Source: an uncultured Granulosicoccaceae bacterium (GTDB taxonomy: Bacteria; Pseudomonadota; Gammaproteobacteria; Granulosicoccales; Granulosicoccaceae). From it: a DNA stretch of 64,000 bases. Under the pieces are notes generated by a model. The model had not been told where the DNA came from. It made no database searches and was given only the letters and a program-made list of their open reading frames with translations. The position numbers were made by a program, and so were the translations under genes. Location of the stretch: positions 60,226 through 124,225 of the forward strand of contig CALGLE010000014.1 in assembly GCA_937930305.1 (NCBI GenBank). Direction: 5' to 3'. Shown here piece by piece: positions 44,988 through 56,300 of this stretch (the stretch's first letter is position 1; the number at the start of each line of letters is the position of its first letter).

Positions 44988-45667
44988 TGACAATGACGGT
45001 ATCTGAGCCCAGTTCAAGGCCTAAATATCCAGAGCCTAAAAATGAAACCGTGATCATCGTGCACGGTATTTTGATGCAAGGGTTTTTAATGCAGGTACTG
45101 GCGTGGCGTCTGCGTCGGTTGGGTTATAAAACACGCTGTGTCAGCTATCGATTTCTGCGCCAAACGCCTGAGCAAAATTCGCAAGTCCTGCTTGACGCAT
45201 TGAACGAAGTAAACACCCCCACCGTGCATTGGGCGGCGCACAGTTTGGGCGGTATCGTTTGGTTGCACGCCGTGAATTCGGGTGCGCCGTTTCCACCTGG
45301 GCGCACGGTATTGATCGGGTCTCCCGTGCAGGGCAGCCGGATAGCGGGGCGCATTTATCGGCTGCGATGGCTACGTTGGCTTTTAGGTCATAGCGTGAAA
45401 GATGGTTTATTGGGTGGTGCGCCCCAATCTGTGGGCTCGCAACCGGTTGGGCTCATTCGAGGAGGCGGCTGGTTAAGTTTGAGTCGTTGGTTACTTGGCA
45501 GCCCAGAGCCCAGCGATGGGGTGGTTCTGCACTCTGAAACAGAACTCGATGGTGTGACTCACATTACCCAGGTGCCCCGTTCCCACACGGTCATGGTGTT
45601 CAGTGGGCTAACGGCTCGAAAAGCTGCCGAATTTTTTGCCAAAGGCGAATTTTCAAATACAGGTTAA
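44987..45667 (+). CDS. Alpha/beta hydrolase
   Basis: Serine hydrolase-like protein, 226 residues. VIIVHGILMQGFLMQ provides the oxyanion region. The nucleophile elbow is AAHSLGGIV (H-S-L-G-G), and a candidate catalytic His lies in PRSHTVMVFSG near the C-terminus. It is small, has no signal peptide, and resembles cytoplasmic lipase/esterase-like proteins common in gammaproteobacteria. The ATG overlaps the nudB stop (TGATG), indicating translational coupling. A GTG at 44984 is an alternative. Confidence 0.8.
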   Translation: MTMTVSEPSSRPKYPEPKNETVIIVHGILMQGFLMQVLAWRLRRLGYKTRCVSYRFLRQTPEQNSQVLLDALNEVNTPTVHWAAHSLGGIVWLHAVNSGAPFPPGRTVLIGSPVQGSRIAGRIYRLRWLRWLLGHSVKDGLLGGAPQSVGSQPVGLIRGGGWLSLSRWLLGSPEPSDGVVLHSETELDGVTHITQVPRSHTVMVFSGLTARKAAEFFAKGEFSNTG

Positions 45668-45704
45668 ACTACCAGTACTTTGTTACACCTAACCTCGAGG
45701 CAAC

Positions 45705-46442
45705 ATGGCTGGTCATAGTAAATGGGCAAACATTCAACATCGCAAGAATGCCCAGGACGCCAAGCGCGGTAAATTATTCACCAAGCTCATCCGTGAAATC
45801 AATGTCGCGGCCAAAATGGGCGGTTCAGATCTAAATTCCAACCCCCGATTGCGCTTGGCTGTGGACAAGGCGTTGGGTGGCAACATGACCAAAGACACCA
45901 TCGAACGCGCCATTAAGAAAGGCGCGGGTGAATTGGATGATGTGGCCTATGAGGAAAATCGTTACGAAGGCTATGGCATCGAAGGGGTTGCCATCATGGT
46001 GGACACCATGACCGATAACAAAAACCGCACCGTCTCAGAGGTGAAACACGCGTTTACGAAATACGCCGGTAATTTAGGCGCTGTGGGTTCGGTGTCGTAT
46101 CTGTTCACCAAATTGGGCATCCTGAACTTCTCTGAAGAAGTTGATGAAGACACCTTAATGGAAGCGGCCTTAGAGGCAGGCGCTGATGATGTGGTGACGT
46201 TAGATGACGGCTCCTATGAAGTGCTCACTACAGAAGAGACGTTTGTTGATGTGAAAGAAGCGATGCTCGCGGCGGGGCACGAAGCGGCTCATTCCGAGGT
46301 GACCATGCGGGCCAGCACTGAAGTGGCTGTGGATGCGGAGAAAGGCGAGAAGTTACTAAAACTTCTGGACATGTTGGAAGATTTAGACGATGTTCAAAAC
46401 GTGTATCACAACGCGGATATTCCGGCCGAGGCCTATACTTGA
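45705..46442 (+). CDS. yebC: YebC/PmpR-family regulator
   Basis: YebC/TACO1 family protein, 245 residues, opening [22 protein letters not shown]. Family proteins act in translation of polyproline stretches or as DNA-binding regulators. An AACCTCGAGG-type segment with GAGG lies just upstream of the ATG. It precedes ruvC, an arrangement typical of gammaproteobacteria. Confidence 0.96.
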   Translation: MAGHSKWANIQHRKNAQDAKRGKLFTKLIREINVAAKMGGSDLNSNPRLRLAVDKALGGNMTKDTIERAIKKGAGELDDVAYEENRYEGYGIEGVAIMVDTMTDNKNRTVSEVKHAFTKYAGNLGAVGSVSYLFTKLGILNFSEEVDEDTLMEAALEAGADDVVTLDDGSYEVLTTEETFVDVKEAMLAAGHEAAHSEVTMRASTEVAVDAEKGEKLLKLLDMLEDLDDVQNVYHNADIPAEAYT

Positions 46443-46978
46443 GTCAACTTACGCGCGTATTGGGTATTGATCCTGGATCAACCATTACCGGATATGGTGT
46501 GATCGATTCAGATGGTGCGCGAAGTGTGTATGTGGCGCACGGTCATATTCGCGTTAAGGGTGACAGTTTTGCCGAACGCTTGGGCCATATTCATGAAGCC
46601 ATAGGGGATGTGGTGGATCAATGGCATCCAACCTCGGCGGCCATCGAACAAGTGTTTGTTAGTAACAACCCCATGTCGGCATTGAAGTTAGGTCAGGCTC
46701 GTGGGGCCGCGATAACTGCTGTTGTATCACGCGGGGTAACGATGGCTGAGTATTCCGCTCGTACCGTAAAACAAGTGGTGACCGGCTCAGGCGCTGCCGA
46801 TAAAGCGGCTGTGCAATTGCTGATAAAGGCGCAGCTTGATATTCAACGCACTGTGCAAGAGGATGCTGGAGATGGTTTGGCCATCGCTTTGTGTCATGCT
46901 CATTCTGCATTAGGGGGCACGCGTTCTCTGTTGCCCACCACAAAACGTCGTTCACGCGGCCGAGGGTTACGTTGGTGA
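46439..46978 (+). CDS. ruvC: Holliday junction resolvase RuvC
   Basis: Endonuclease that cuts Holliday junctions, 179 residues. Catalytic acidic residues are seen in [13 protein letters not shown] (Asp), AAIEQVFV (Glu) and [15 protein letters not shown] (two Asp). The start is TTG at 46439, overlapping the yebC stop (TTGA). The C-terminal tail is basic, as is usual. Confidence 0.96.
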   Translation: MSQLTRVLGIDPGSTITGYGVIDSDGARSVYVAHGHIRVKGDSFAERLGHIHEAIGDVVDQWHPTSAAIEQVFVSNNPMSALKLGQARGAAITAVVSRGVTMAEYSARTVKQVVTGSGAADKAAVQLLIKAQLDIQRTVQEDAGDGLAIALCHAHSALGGTRSLLPTTKRRSRGRGLRW

Positions 46979-47574
46979 TAGGCCGATTACGAGGCACCCT
47001 GTTAGAGAAAACCCCACCGGGTTTAGTCATAGATGTACAAGGGGTGGGTTACGAGTTGGATGCTTCCATGACCACCCACTACGCTTTGCCCGTAACCGGT
47101 GAAGCGGTTGAAGTGTTTACGCATTTAGTGGTTAGGGAAGATGCGCAGCTGCTTTATGGTTTTGCAACCCGATCTGAACGGCGTTTGTTTCGTTTGTTGT
47201 TGTCGGTCAGTGGGGTGGGTGCCAAGGTGGCCTTGTCCGTATTGTCGGGTATGACGCCCGATGAATTTCTTACCTGTGTGGCCACGAAAGACATCGCGCG
47301 TTTAACCAAAGTGCCTGGCATCGGAAAGAAAACGGCTGAACGTTTGGTGTTTGATTTAAAAGACAAAGTGGAAGCGTCGAGTGATGTCACAGTCAGTGGT
47401 TCAGGCAATGCGCCGGCAGGCAGTGGTCATTCCGCACGCGCTCAAGCTGAAGATGCACTGATGGCATTAGGTTATAAACAAGCCGAAGCCAGCAAACTGT
47501 TAGAACGCACCGCCTCTGATGAACAAAGTGTGGAAGAGATGATACGTGGGGCATTACGTAGCATCAGTCGCTAA
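46975..47574 (+). CDS. ruvA: Holliday junction branch migration protein RuvA
   Basis: Tetrameric junction-binding subunit of the RuvAB motor, 199 residues, opening (M)[14 protein letters not shown]. It has the two helix-hairpin-helix regions (including VPGIGKKTAERLVFDLKDK) and a C-terminal RuvB-binding three-helix domain. The start is GTG at 46975, overlapping the ruvC stop (GTGA). Confidence 0.96.
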   Translation: MIGRLRGTLLEKTPPGLVIDVQGVGYELDASMTTHYALPVTGEAVEVFTHLVVREDAQLLYGFATRSERRLFRLLLSVSGVGAKVALSVLSGMTPDEFLTCVATKDIARLTKVPGIGKKTAERLVFDLKDKVEASSDVTVSGSGNAPAGSGHSARAQAEDALMALGYKQAEASKLLERTASDEQSVEEMIRGALRSISR

Positions 47575-47621
47575 CGGGTTGGTTCAACCCAGCAGCTCAC
47601 GAATCTACAAGGTAACTAGGC

Positions 47622-48668
47622 ATGACACAAACGGATCGATTGGTCACATCTGCCGCAGTGAGCGACGATGTGCAAGAGCGTGCTATGCGCCCGAAGTTGT
47701 TGGCCGACTACAAAGGCCAAGACGCTGTAACCGAACAAATGGATTTGTTTATAGCCGCTGCAAAAAAACGCTCTGACGCGCTCGATCACACCTTGCTGTA
47801 CGGGCCGCCTGGGCTAGGAAAAACCACCTTAGCGAATATTGTGGCGAACGAATTGGATGTTCGTATATTGCAAACGTCTGGACCCGTGTTGGAACGCCCG
47901 GGGGACTTAGCGGCCATTTTGACCAACCTAGAAACCAATGATGTGTTGTTCATTGATGAAATCCATCGCCTAAGCCCCTTAGTGGAAGAGGTGCTGTATC
48001 CAGCGATGGAGGATTATCAAATCGATATCATGACAGGTGAGGGAGCCAGTGCTCGGTCTTTCAAAATCGACTTACCTGCGTTTACCTTAGTGGGGGCAAC
48101 CACTCGGGCAGGATTACTCACCGCACCCCTGCGCGATCGATTCGGCATCGTGCAACGATTAGAATTCTATCAAGCTGACCATTTGGCTAATATCGTGGCT
48201 CGTTCAGCAGGACTTATGGGCGTGGAAGTGGATCCACACGGTGCTTTGGAAATTGCCCGCCGAGCGCGAGGCACACCGCGTATTGCGAATCGCTTGCTGC
48301 GACGGGTACGAGATTTTGCTGAAATCCGCGCCGATGGGCACATCACTCGCGATGTGGCCGATCAAGCTTTGAACTTATTGCATGTGGACTTGTTGGGACT
48401 GGACGGTATGGACCGACGCATGCTCATGGCCATCATTGAAAAATTTGATGGGGGACCTGTGGGTGTGGATAACTTAGCCGCGGCCTTGAGTGAAGATGCT
48501 GGCACCTTAGAAGAAGTGGTTGAGCCCTACCTTATTCAACAAGGTTTATTGATGAGAACACCGCGAGGGCGCGTTGTTACGCCCAATGGTTACCGTCATT
48601 TTGGCCTAGCTATTCCTTCGGATGCTTCCGCATTGTATGAGATGAACGGCTCTCCTGATGGTGAGTGA
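47622..48668 (+). CDS. ruvB: Holliday junction branch migration helicase RuvB
   Basis: AAA+ motor that drives branch migration, 348 residues. Walker A is [11 protein letters not shown] and Walker B is [11 protein letters not shown]. The sensor region reads [18 protein letters not shown] and the C-terminal winged-helix ends [14 protein letters not shown]. It lies 47 bases after ruvA. Confidence 0.97.
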   Translation: MTQTDRLVTSAAVSDDVQERAMRPKLLADYKGQDAVTEQMDLFIAAAKKRSDALDHTLLYGPPGLGKTTLANIVANELDVRILQTSGPVLERPGDLAAILTNLETNDVLFIDEIHRLSPLVEEVLYPAMEDYQIDIMTGEGASARSFKIDLPAFTLVGATTRAGLLTAPLRDRFGIVQRLEFYQADHLANIVARSAGLMGVEVDPHGALEIARRARGTPRIANRLLRRVRDFAEIRADGHITRDVADQALNLLHVDLLGLDGMDRRMLMAIIEKFDGGPVGVDNLAAALSEDAGTLEEVVEPYLIQQGLLMRTPRGRVVTPNGYRHFGLAIPSDASALYEMNGSPDGE

Positions 48669-48838
48669 CGGATCTTGGCTTCGTCCTAAAACAACCACCG
48701 GCTGAGGTTAAAACAGGCGACCTTTGCTCGAATCGGTATTTTGCCCGGTCAATCCATTTGATCGAGTGATGATCGTCACTGAGTATTCCCCGCCCGCCAC
48801 CTAATCTGGGCTCCTAGATACATATTTGGAGCAAGGAA

Positions 48839-51800
48839 ATGGGTAAGCATGGGTTATGTGGGGCGATTGTGTTCGCTTCAATTTTAGTTGTTGGCTGCGG
48901 CTCGGACGGAGGAGGCAACCTTCCTATCGGCGGTGGAGGTGGAGGTGGCGGTGGCGGTGGCGGCGGAAATGTAGCGTTCGTTGAAGACATCAACTGCCAA
49001 CCTGCAGCCGGAAACGATCAGGATCGGGACGGGTTGTCAGACTGCGATGAAATCAACTTATTCGGCACCAACCCTTTTATTGCCGATACCGATGGCGATG
49101 GGTACAGCGATAAAGAAGAAACCGATTTCTTTGACCCTCTCAATGATCGAACGAAATTCAATCCGGTGGTGGCGGATATTCCTAGCTTTACGGTGGAAGT
49201 GACGTCACTACCGAACATTGAATTAAATTTCTCCGACGCAAGCTCGAATACTGTGTCAGCTAGCACCGATTACGGTCAAAGTAATACCAGTTCAATTTCT
49301 TCGAACTGGGGTGGTGGGCAATCGTCGCAACTTGAAATTGGTCATACAGTCTTTGCTGAAGTCACGAATACGGTGGGTGCGACTGTTTCAGTAAGTCCCA
49401 CTGAAATCGGTGGAAGTGCCAGCTACGAGCTGAGTTTGACTGCCGGTGCATCCAGTAGCGTCAATCGCCAAACGGGGTCGTCGGTTAATTGGAACGAATC
49501 TCAAACGGCCGAAAATACTTCAACGTTTAATTCGGTGGAGGGCTTCAGTCAAACCTCGGGCACAACGTTTACCGATGGAACTATGTCGGTGACTGCCAAG
49601 GTCGTTAATGATGGTCACATCGACTACGATCTGCAAGGGCTAACATTGTCTGCGTATCTATTCGACCCAACCCGTCCCTTTGAAAGAACACCGGTGGCAA
49701 CGCTAGAAAATGGTGATGGTAATTTTATTTCCACAACCATTCAAACGAATTCTGAGTCGGGTGTTTTGGTGTTTGATGGTGACGTGGGTTTGAATCGAGC
49801 TCGAGAGCTGTTGCGAGATTCGGACAATTTAGTGGTCGAGCCGGCAACTTACCGGATCGTTAATCAAGATAATGCGTCGGTACTGCTTAACAGTGACGAC
49901 ATATCGGCAAAAACTGCCACCATCACGATTGATTATGGCACCAACAACGGTCGCGTTGAACGACATCAAGTGGCGATAAATCAGGGTTATCAAGATAAAT
50001 CGATCAGTGCGTTAACGGCTTTAAATGACATCCTGGGTTACAACGTTGTGGAAGGTGTTGGTGATTGGGTTTATGGCAATAACTCGAGTGCGTCATCAAC
50101 CGAATTTGGCGTGGTGGCGATTAATGGTAAATCCATGTCAAGCATTGACAACAGTTACTGGTTGGGTGCTTGGACACACTCCACCGGGACTATCGGCTCA
50201 GCTCGAGTGACGGATATACTTAATTTACTGACATCACCTAATAGCCTTGATGATGTTCGATTGCGTGCTGGTGATCAGCTGACGTTTGTCTTCGTGGGTG
50301 ATGCCGACCGCGATGCCTTGCCTGATCGCTACGAAGACTCATACGGTACCGATAAGTTATTGGCTGATACCGATAGTGATGGGTTAATTGATTCACTGGA
50401 AATTTATGGTTGGACCACAAACCTTGCCAGTCCTCCGTGTGATGTGGGCGAGCAATTTCATGTGAATTCCAACCCATTGATTGATGACACTGACCAAGAT
50501 TTTATTTTAGATGGAGATGAATACGCGAATTGCACCAATCCGAATTTATTGGTTGTCGCCGATGCAGGTGTTGACCAAACGGTCCGATTGGGTTCCTCGG
50601 TTGAACTAGACGCAAGAGTCAGCGGTGAATTCTCAGGAAATCCAAGTTACAAATGGACATTGGTAAACGGTCCTGATGTTTTAGTTGGTAGCGAATTAAC
50701 GCGGGTATTAGATGGTCGTGCGCCCAGCTTTTCCACTCAAGAGGAGGTTGCCACTTTAGTGTTTGAGTTGACAGTCAGTGTTGGTGAATCGAGCAGTACA
50801 GACACTGTCTTAATCCACGTACGAGGTTCCAACCAACGCTCGTTGTTCGTTGGATCAAACGCCACCGGGGTGTTCTCTGGAACGGAAGATAACCCTTATG
50901 TTCGGCTTGAGGATGCGATATCCGATGCGTTTGATAGCACCGATATTTATGTGATGACCATGACTTCCTCTACAGGAGAAGTCATTCCATATCGTTTAGA
51001 CAATTCGCTAAACATACCCGCTGGCGTGAGTTTGTTCGGTGGTTTTGATAGCGAATGGATTCGAAATGTTGAAACGTTGAAAACACCGGTTGAATTGACA
51101 ACGGAGAACGACATGCAAGGTGTTTTCTATATGCCTTCTGTTACTGATCGAACGTTTGTTTCGGGTTTTGCTTTAACGAGTATTTCAGCACCCAATATCG
51201 GGGCGGATGATAGTTTGGTCGCGCTTCTTGTCGAAGGGCAGGCTGGGGGGCCGTTAATTGTGAGAAACAATGTGTTTACAACATCCGACCTTCCAACAAC
51301 GCCGGTGTTAAATCCGGGCAGCACCTATGCCGCATTTATTGCTGATTTAAACAACCTTAAGTTTGATAACAATGTGGTGAATGCCGGTGCGGCTGCCAAT
51401 GGATTAACCCCCGCGCCATTACCTCGACCTGGGAAAACAGCGAATGGAAAAAATGGCAACGAAACTAACCGCGGTGGTCTCGGTGGGGCCAGTGGTGTTG
51501 GCTTTGCGGGTGGTAAGGGCGGAAACGCGACGGTCAGAGGAAACAACGGTGTGGGTGCTCTGTTTAATGTCCTTGATGGATTGGCTTATGGATACGGAGG
51601 AGCCTCTGGTACGTATTCCAACGCATTCAATTTTAGCCCCGGCAACGATGGCGTGCGTGGCCAAGATGGACCAGCAGGCATGCCGATTGCCCGCGTCGAC
51701 ACGCCAACTGACGCCATGATCAATCAATCGCGTTTTTTCTCCATTAATGGTCTTCGCGGTGGAAACGGTGCGAAAGGTGGCGGCGGCGGCGGCGGCGGTG

Positions 51801-52414
51801 GTGGTGCACAGTTTTGTGTTTTTGAATGCGGTGATGCCGGCGGCGGCGGCGGTGGCGGTGAAGGCGGCGCTCCGGGTCCTGGTGGTCCAGGTGGCCACGG
51901 CGGTGGAGCATCCATCGGAATTTGGCTTGACTCGGTAGACATCGCAGACATAGAGAGCAACACGTTCTTAACATCAGCCGGTGGTAATGGAGCTAGTGGA
52001 ACTCAAGGTACCTTGGGCGGTTTTGGCGGCAGTGGTGGTACGGGTGGGTTTAAATCTAAAGACACTTACTACTCCGCCGGTAACGGTGGAAAAGGCGGAA
52101 AAGGCGGTGGCGGATCGTTTGGCAATGGAGGTTTTGGCGGGCCTTCGCTGGGGATCTATGTTGGGCCGAACCTAAGCCCTGGGATTCGCGATAACCAATA
52201 CACGATTGGGAATGGAGGTCGTGGCGGTGATCGAGGGTATCCTGGAAATGGTGGAAACACGTTTTTTGTTTACGACGCGGATCCTAACGATGCGAGACGG
52301 CCTAGCTTGTCGAACAACAGTGGAACATTAGGGACTCCGGGAGCCGCTGGTATTTTGCCTTCACAGGGTGCCAGTACCGGTAACGTTGGTTTGACGGGTG
52401 AGGCGAATTTTTAA
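48839..52414 (+). CDS. Giant glycine-rich lipoprotein with Ca-binding type repeats and PKD-like domain
   Basis: Exported protein of 1191 residues. The lipobox is LVVGC (Cys20), followed by Ser/Gly and a run of 13 glycines. An acidic calcium repeat (DQDRDGLSDCDEINLFGTN, DTDGDGYSDKEE) is of thrombospondin type 3 kind. A Ser/Thr/Asn-rich beta region follows (about 110-380), then a second such acidic repeat set (about 485-560) and a PKD-like domain (about 575-665). A right-handed-beta-helix-like part then leads into a very Gly-rich block (about 870-1180, with GGNGAKGGGGGGGGGG and GDAGGGGGGGEGGAPGPG). It is probably cell-surface or matrix-associated. Function unknown; the first half resembles amphipathic S/T-rich segments of pore-forming proteins only in composition. 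A good terminator follows. Confidence 0.85.
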   Translation: MGKHGLCGAIVFASILVVGCGSDGGGNLPIGGGGGGGGGGGGGNVAFVEDINCQPAAGNDQDRDGLSDCDEINLFGTNPFIADTDGDGYSDKEETDFFDPLNDRTKFNPVVADIPSFTVEVTSLPNIELNFSDASSNTVSASTDYGQSNTSSISSNWGGGQSSQLEIGHTVFAEVTNTVGATVSVSPTEIGGSASYELSLTAGASSSVNRQTGSSVNWNESQTAENTSTFNSVEGFSQTSGTTFTDGTMSVTAKVVNDGHIDYDLQGLTLSAYLFDPTRPFERTPVATLENGDGNFISTTIQTNSESGVLVFDGDVGLNRARELLRDSDNLVVEPATYRIVNQDNASVLLNSDDISAKTATITIDYGTNNGRVERHQVAINQGYQDKSISALTALNDILGYNVVEGVGDWVYGNNSSASSTEFGVVAINGKSMSSIDNSYWLGAWTHSTGTIGSARVTDILNLLTSPNSLDDVRLRAGDQLTFVFVGDADRDALPDRYEDSYGTDKLLADTDSDGLIDSLEIYGWTTNLASPPCDVGEQFHVNSNPLIDDTDQDFILDGDEYANCTNPNLLVVADAGVDQTVRLGSSVELDARVSGEFSGNPSYKWTLVNGPDVLVGSELTRVLDGRAPSFSTQEEVATLVFELTVSVGESSSTDTVLIHVRGSNQRSLFVGSNATGVFSGTEDNPYVRLEDAISDAFDSTDIYVMTMTSSTGEVIPYRLDNSLNIPAGVSLFGGFDSEWIRNVETLKTPVELTTENDMQGVFYMPSVTDRTFVSGFALTSISAPNIGADDSLVALLVEGQAGGPLIVRNNVFTTSDLPTTPVLNPGSTYAAFIADLNNLKFDNNVVNAGAAANGLTPAPLPRPGKTANGKNGNETNRGGLGGASGVGFAGGKGGNATVRGNNGVGALFNVLDGLAYGYGGASGTYSNAFNFSPGNDGVRGQDGPAGMPIARVDTPTDAMINQSRFFSINGLRGGNGAKGGGGGGGGGGAQFCVFECGDAGGGGGGGEGGAPGPGGPGGHGGGASIGIWLDSVDIADIESNTFLTSAGGNGASGTQGTLGGFGGSGGTGGFKSKDTYYSAGNGGKGGKGGGGSFGNGGFGGPSLGIYVGPNLSPGIRDNQYTIGNGGRGGDRGYPGNGGNTFFVYDADPNDARRPSLSNNSGTLGTPGAAGILPSQGASTGNVGLTGEANF

Positions 52415-52443
52415 TCAAACCATGTGTTTACGACTTAGTTGGA

Positions 52444-52473
52444 AAAAAAGCCGCATGTATTTGCGGCTTTTTT
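52444..52473 (+). terminator. Rho-independent terminator after the giant lipoprotein gene
   Basis: A 12-bp stem (AAAAAAGCCGCA / TGCGGCTTTTTT) with a 6-base loop (TGTATT), with the T-run in the 3' arm, begins 30 bases after the stop. Confidence 0.85.
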
Positions 52474-52583
52474 ATTGTTATTTGTTGAGGATCGTAATTA
52501 TCGTATAGAAAGGCATTGAGCATTCTGAAGTTACTCACACAAATAATGCTCGATAAATCCGGACGTTGGTAAACGCAAATTCA

Positions 52584-53279
52584 CTATTTTTCTGCCAATT
52601 GAAGTAACCGCTGAGGGTCTAGTAGAGTGATTTCACGTTGGTTGATGATAAGAATTTCATCTCGCGCCCACGTTTTGATGTATCTGTTGGCGTTTTCACG
52701 AGCAATGCCCGCGAAATCCCCTAAATCGGATTGTGAGAAAGGCTGCTCGATGGTGATGTTTCCGTTGGCATGGGTGGTTCCCCATTTATCAGCGATTCTT
52801 AATAGTGTTCGAGCTAGGCGTGCACTGGCATTCGTCAATGACTGCGTTTCAAACATATCCGAGGCATTTCTAACACGTGCGCACAGTGTTTGAATAATGG
52901 CCATACAACCGGCTGAGTTATTTTGTAAAAACGACAACATCGTGTGACTGTGAATAATGATGCCATTCACATCCGATTTCGCAAAAGCATCTGCGCTTCT
53001 TGGTTGCTTATCCAGTAAGGAGATTTCGCCAAGCATTTCACCAGCTTCCATTAAACTCAATATGGATTTTCGGCCGCTAATCGATGTGATGCTGATTTCA
53101 ACCAAACCTTCTTGAATCAACAATACCCACGACCCTTCCTCACCACGGGTAAATATATATTCACCCTTCGCGAAATTTTGTTTTTGACATTGTGAAAGTA
53201 AAAATTCGCGATCACGCTCATCCAGCGCATCGAGAATAGTGGGGGGTGATGCAGTATTTTTGGGTATCGCTTCTTGCAT
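52584..53279 (-). CDS. CRP/FNR-family cyclic-nucleotide-type regulator
   Basis: Transcription factor of 231 residues. The cyclic-nucleotide-binding beta-barrel (about 20-130) has the phosphate cassette GEISLLDKQPRSADA, with the Glu and Arg-Ser that contact cyclic nucleotide in CRP. It continues through a dimer helix to a C-terminal winged helix with SQSDLGDFAGIARENANRYI. It lacks FNR-type Cys clusters. It lies 27 bases downstream of a class III cyclase gene on the same strand, suggesting it is the receptor for that protein's product. Confidence 0.87.
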   Translation of the reverse strand: MQEAIPKNTASPPTILDALDERDREFLLSQCQKQNFAKGEYIFTRGEEGSWVLLIQEGLVEISITSISGRKSILSLMEAGEMLGEISLLDKQPRSADAFAKSDVNGIIIHSHTMLSFLQNNSAGCMAIIQTLCARVRNASDMFETQSLTNASARLARTLLRIADKWGTTHANGNITIEQPFSQSDLGDFAGIARENANRYIKTWARDEILIINQREITLLDPQRLLQLAEK

Positions 53280-53306
53280 GTGTTACATCTTTTATAAGGG
53301 TCGCAC

Positions 53307-56300
53307 TTAAACTGAGAACTGTTCTTGCAAAAGTTTCGCCATCAGGTAGTCGTCCAAAAAATGGCCGTTAGCTGGAAATAGCTCCAGCATACGATCAATC
53401 TTGTCTTTTGCCTGTCGACTTTTACCCATTTTTTGCAATAGCTTGGCAAGGGATGTGGTTGAGCGTAATGCCCAAAGCCAGGCATTCTGTTGTTTCGCTA
53501 GGTCAATAGAATCGATCAACAGCGACTCGGCTGCGTCACATTCATACTCACATATAAGTTTCACGTGGGCGTTTAATCGCATTATTTCTGCACGCGCCCA
53601 ATATTCAGACTGATCGGAAGACATTGATATTGCTGTTTGCGCTGCGGCTAACGCCTTCTCGTTAGATCCTAAGTCGGCAAGACAAGCCGCATAGTTGGCG
53701 TACAATAACGGCGTATAGATGAAAGTTTTTGTTTCAGAAATAACAGACAGTGATTTCGCCATCGTATCTCTCGAGCCGGTTAAATCACCTGTTTCATACA
53801 GCATCATCGCTTGAATACCCAGACTGTGGCCGCGGTATGCCATCAAATCATGCGCCTCCACAAAATCGTTAGACAGCTCTATGTATTTCTTTCTTTCTGG
53901 CATTCTCGCCACTTGAGCGATCAGCGCTAAATGAGAGTAGGCGTAAATTATCGTGTGCGGATGAGCTAGCGAATGCGCAAAATTCAATAGGTCGTGGGTA
54001 AACTCATGGATATCTTCGCCGTTGCCAAGGCACGCACTGTTCAGTGCAGAGTAAATTCGAATTGAGACAAAGGGATCTAAGCTGTAGACATGCGCTAAAT
54101 TTTTATCCGTGTTGGAATCATGGCGAGAAAGCGCATCTTTAAGTTGGGTCAATGCATTCTGAAAATCACCCCGCATTGTTCGGGTGGATCCTAGGCACCG
54201 CAGTGCCATCATCGTCTTTACCCGCTCATTTTCTGCTTGGGCCTCCGTTAGCATCTCCTTCGCATCAACTAACGCTGTCGTATGTTGACCTACGGCATGG
54301 CGCATGACCCAGTGCCCATACAGAACGGGGAATCGATACGGGCTTTTTTTCACTCGGTTAAGTAGCGCTCGTGCTTTGGCGTTAATGGCTACGGTGTCGG
54401 GGTGTGCGAAACCTTTCAGCGCGGTTGATGCATGACTTTGCTTCACCAACAAATTCAACTCGGTGGTGCGTAGCTCGAGCGTGTCATCAATGACCCTGGT
54501 GCCATTTATGGCTTTGTCTAAATGCGCAATGCCTTCGCTGTAGGCTGCACGTTCAACCGCTTGATCACTGGCAATGCTCCAATAGTGAATGGCCTGGTCG
54601 ATCAAACCCGCCTCATGAGCGTGTAACGCAATTAATTCAGGGTGACGATTTTTCTTTTGGTAGTGTGTAAATAGGGTATTGTGAATCGCTAATTTTCGTA
54701 CTTTTGTCAAGCTGGAGTAAGCTGCATCACGCACCAAGGCGTGATTAAAAGAGTAGCCCTCATTTTCAGTGACTAATTTAGGAAAAATAATTTCAGCTGC
54801 CACCAGTTGCTGAATAGCATCGCTTAAGGGGCTTACTAAAACGCCAGTTATTGTTGATATGTCTTCTAATAGGAATTCTCGACCAACGCATGATGCAATT
54901 CGTGCAACTTCCTTTATGTCCTTCATTCCATCCAAACGAGCCATTAACGAATCTTGAATGGTTGATGGGATTTGAAGGTCACTAATATTACCTACCACCT
55001 CATAGCCGTGTTGCTCCTCCTTGATGTGTTCTGACGTCAACAGTGTTTTCGTCAGTTCTTCAATAAACAAAGGAATGCCGTCAGTTCGGTTAACAATTTG
55101 CTGTAATAAAACAGGTGGTAACTCCTTTCTTTGGCTGACTTGTTGAATAAGGTGTTTTACATCGGATGTTGCCAGTCTTTCGATATCAATAGTTTTTATT
55201 GGGTCTGCGCTAATGGTGTCTGCTACGAATTCTGAACGAGCAGTGAGCACGATTAGGATTCGTTGATCGCTAAGTTGAGTCAGTACAAGTTTCAGTAAAC
55301 TGAGTGTGGTGGCGTCGATCCAGTGTGCGTCTTCGAGTATGAAAATAACCGGTTTATCCTGTGATAATTTAGTTAGCATTTCGAACAGAATATGCATGGT
55401 CTTATCACGCTGTTCTTGGGCGGTTAATTTAGCAATCTCGTTGTTCGTACTCGTTTCCTGCGTAATTCCGAGTAAAGGGCATAAAAGTTCTAAAGCGTCT
55501 TGGGTGTTATTGGTAATCGGCTTTAGTAAAGCTTTGAGATTGTCGAATTTACGTTGTTCTTTCTCACTGGAATCTTGGGAAACGCTAAACAACAATTGTT
55601 GAATAGCCGGGTACAGTGGCGTATTCGTGTGATAAGGCGAGCACTGGTAGATAACTCGATGATGCGGGTCTGACTTGGCTGATTGCAGCAATGCCTGAAC
55701 GATTCTTGATTTTCCAATACCCGCTTCACCTCGAATGAGTACAGCAGTCGGCTTGCATAATACGGCCTCTTTCCAAAGCACTAGTAAACTCTTAAGTTGA
55801 TCTTGTCGGCCAACCATTTGTGTGGTGTAGAGCCCTCGTGTTGCAAGAAATCGACTTTCGGCTTGTTTGATCCCGGTTATTTCAAATAGGCAAACCGATT
55901 TTTTCTCGCCCGACCCTGCCGGATTTGTTGTAAGTTTTTCGGTGGTGAAATGCGCGGCAATCAGTGCCTGCGTACTTTCACTGACCGCATTACTTCCTGG
56001 TTTAGCGATGGACTGAAGATGCGCAGCATCATTCGGAGTTGCGCCGGTCGCCAATACGCTGCCCGATTGATTTGTCCCTATTTGCCCAAGTACGACGTCG
56101 CCTGAGCTGATTCCTGTTCGAATAGCCAATTTGATGTTGAACTTGAGCATCAATTCAACATTCAGTCGTTCAATCGCCTCTGGAAGCTCGAGCGCTGTAT
56201 GTGCGGCTCTATGCGCATCATCTTCATGAGCGATGGGGTAACCGAAATACACCATGAGGCCATCGCCTAGGTACTGCGCGATGTGTCCGTCGTAGCGTCG

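Noticed and set aside
51724..51963. Minus-strand Pro-rich ORFs in the Gly-rich gene
   Set aside because: Antisense of GGN codons gives poly-Pro; a shadow of the real gene.
51770..52300. Short repeats that might suggest a CRISPR or satellite array
   Set aside because: The repeats are in-frame Gly codons of variable spacing within a coding region, with no constant repeat unit or unique spacers.
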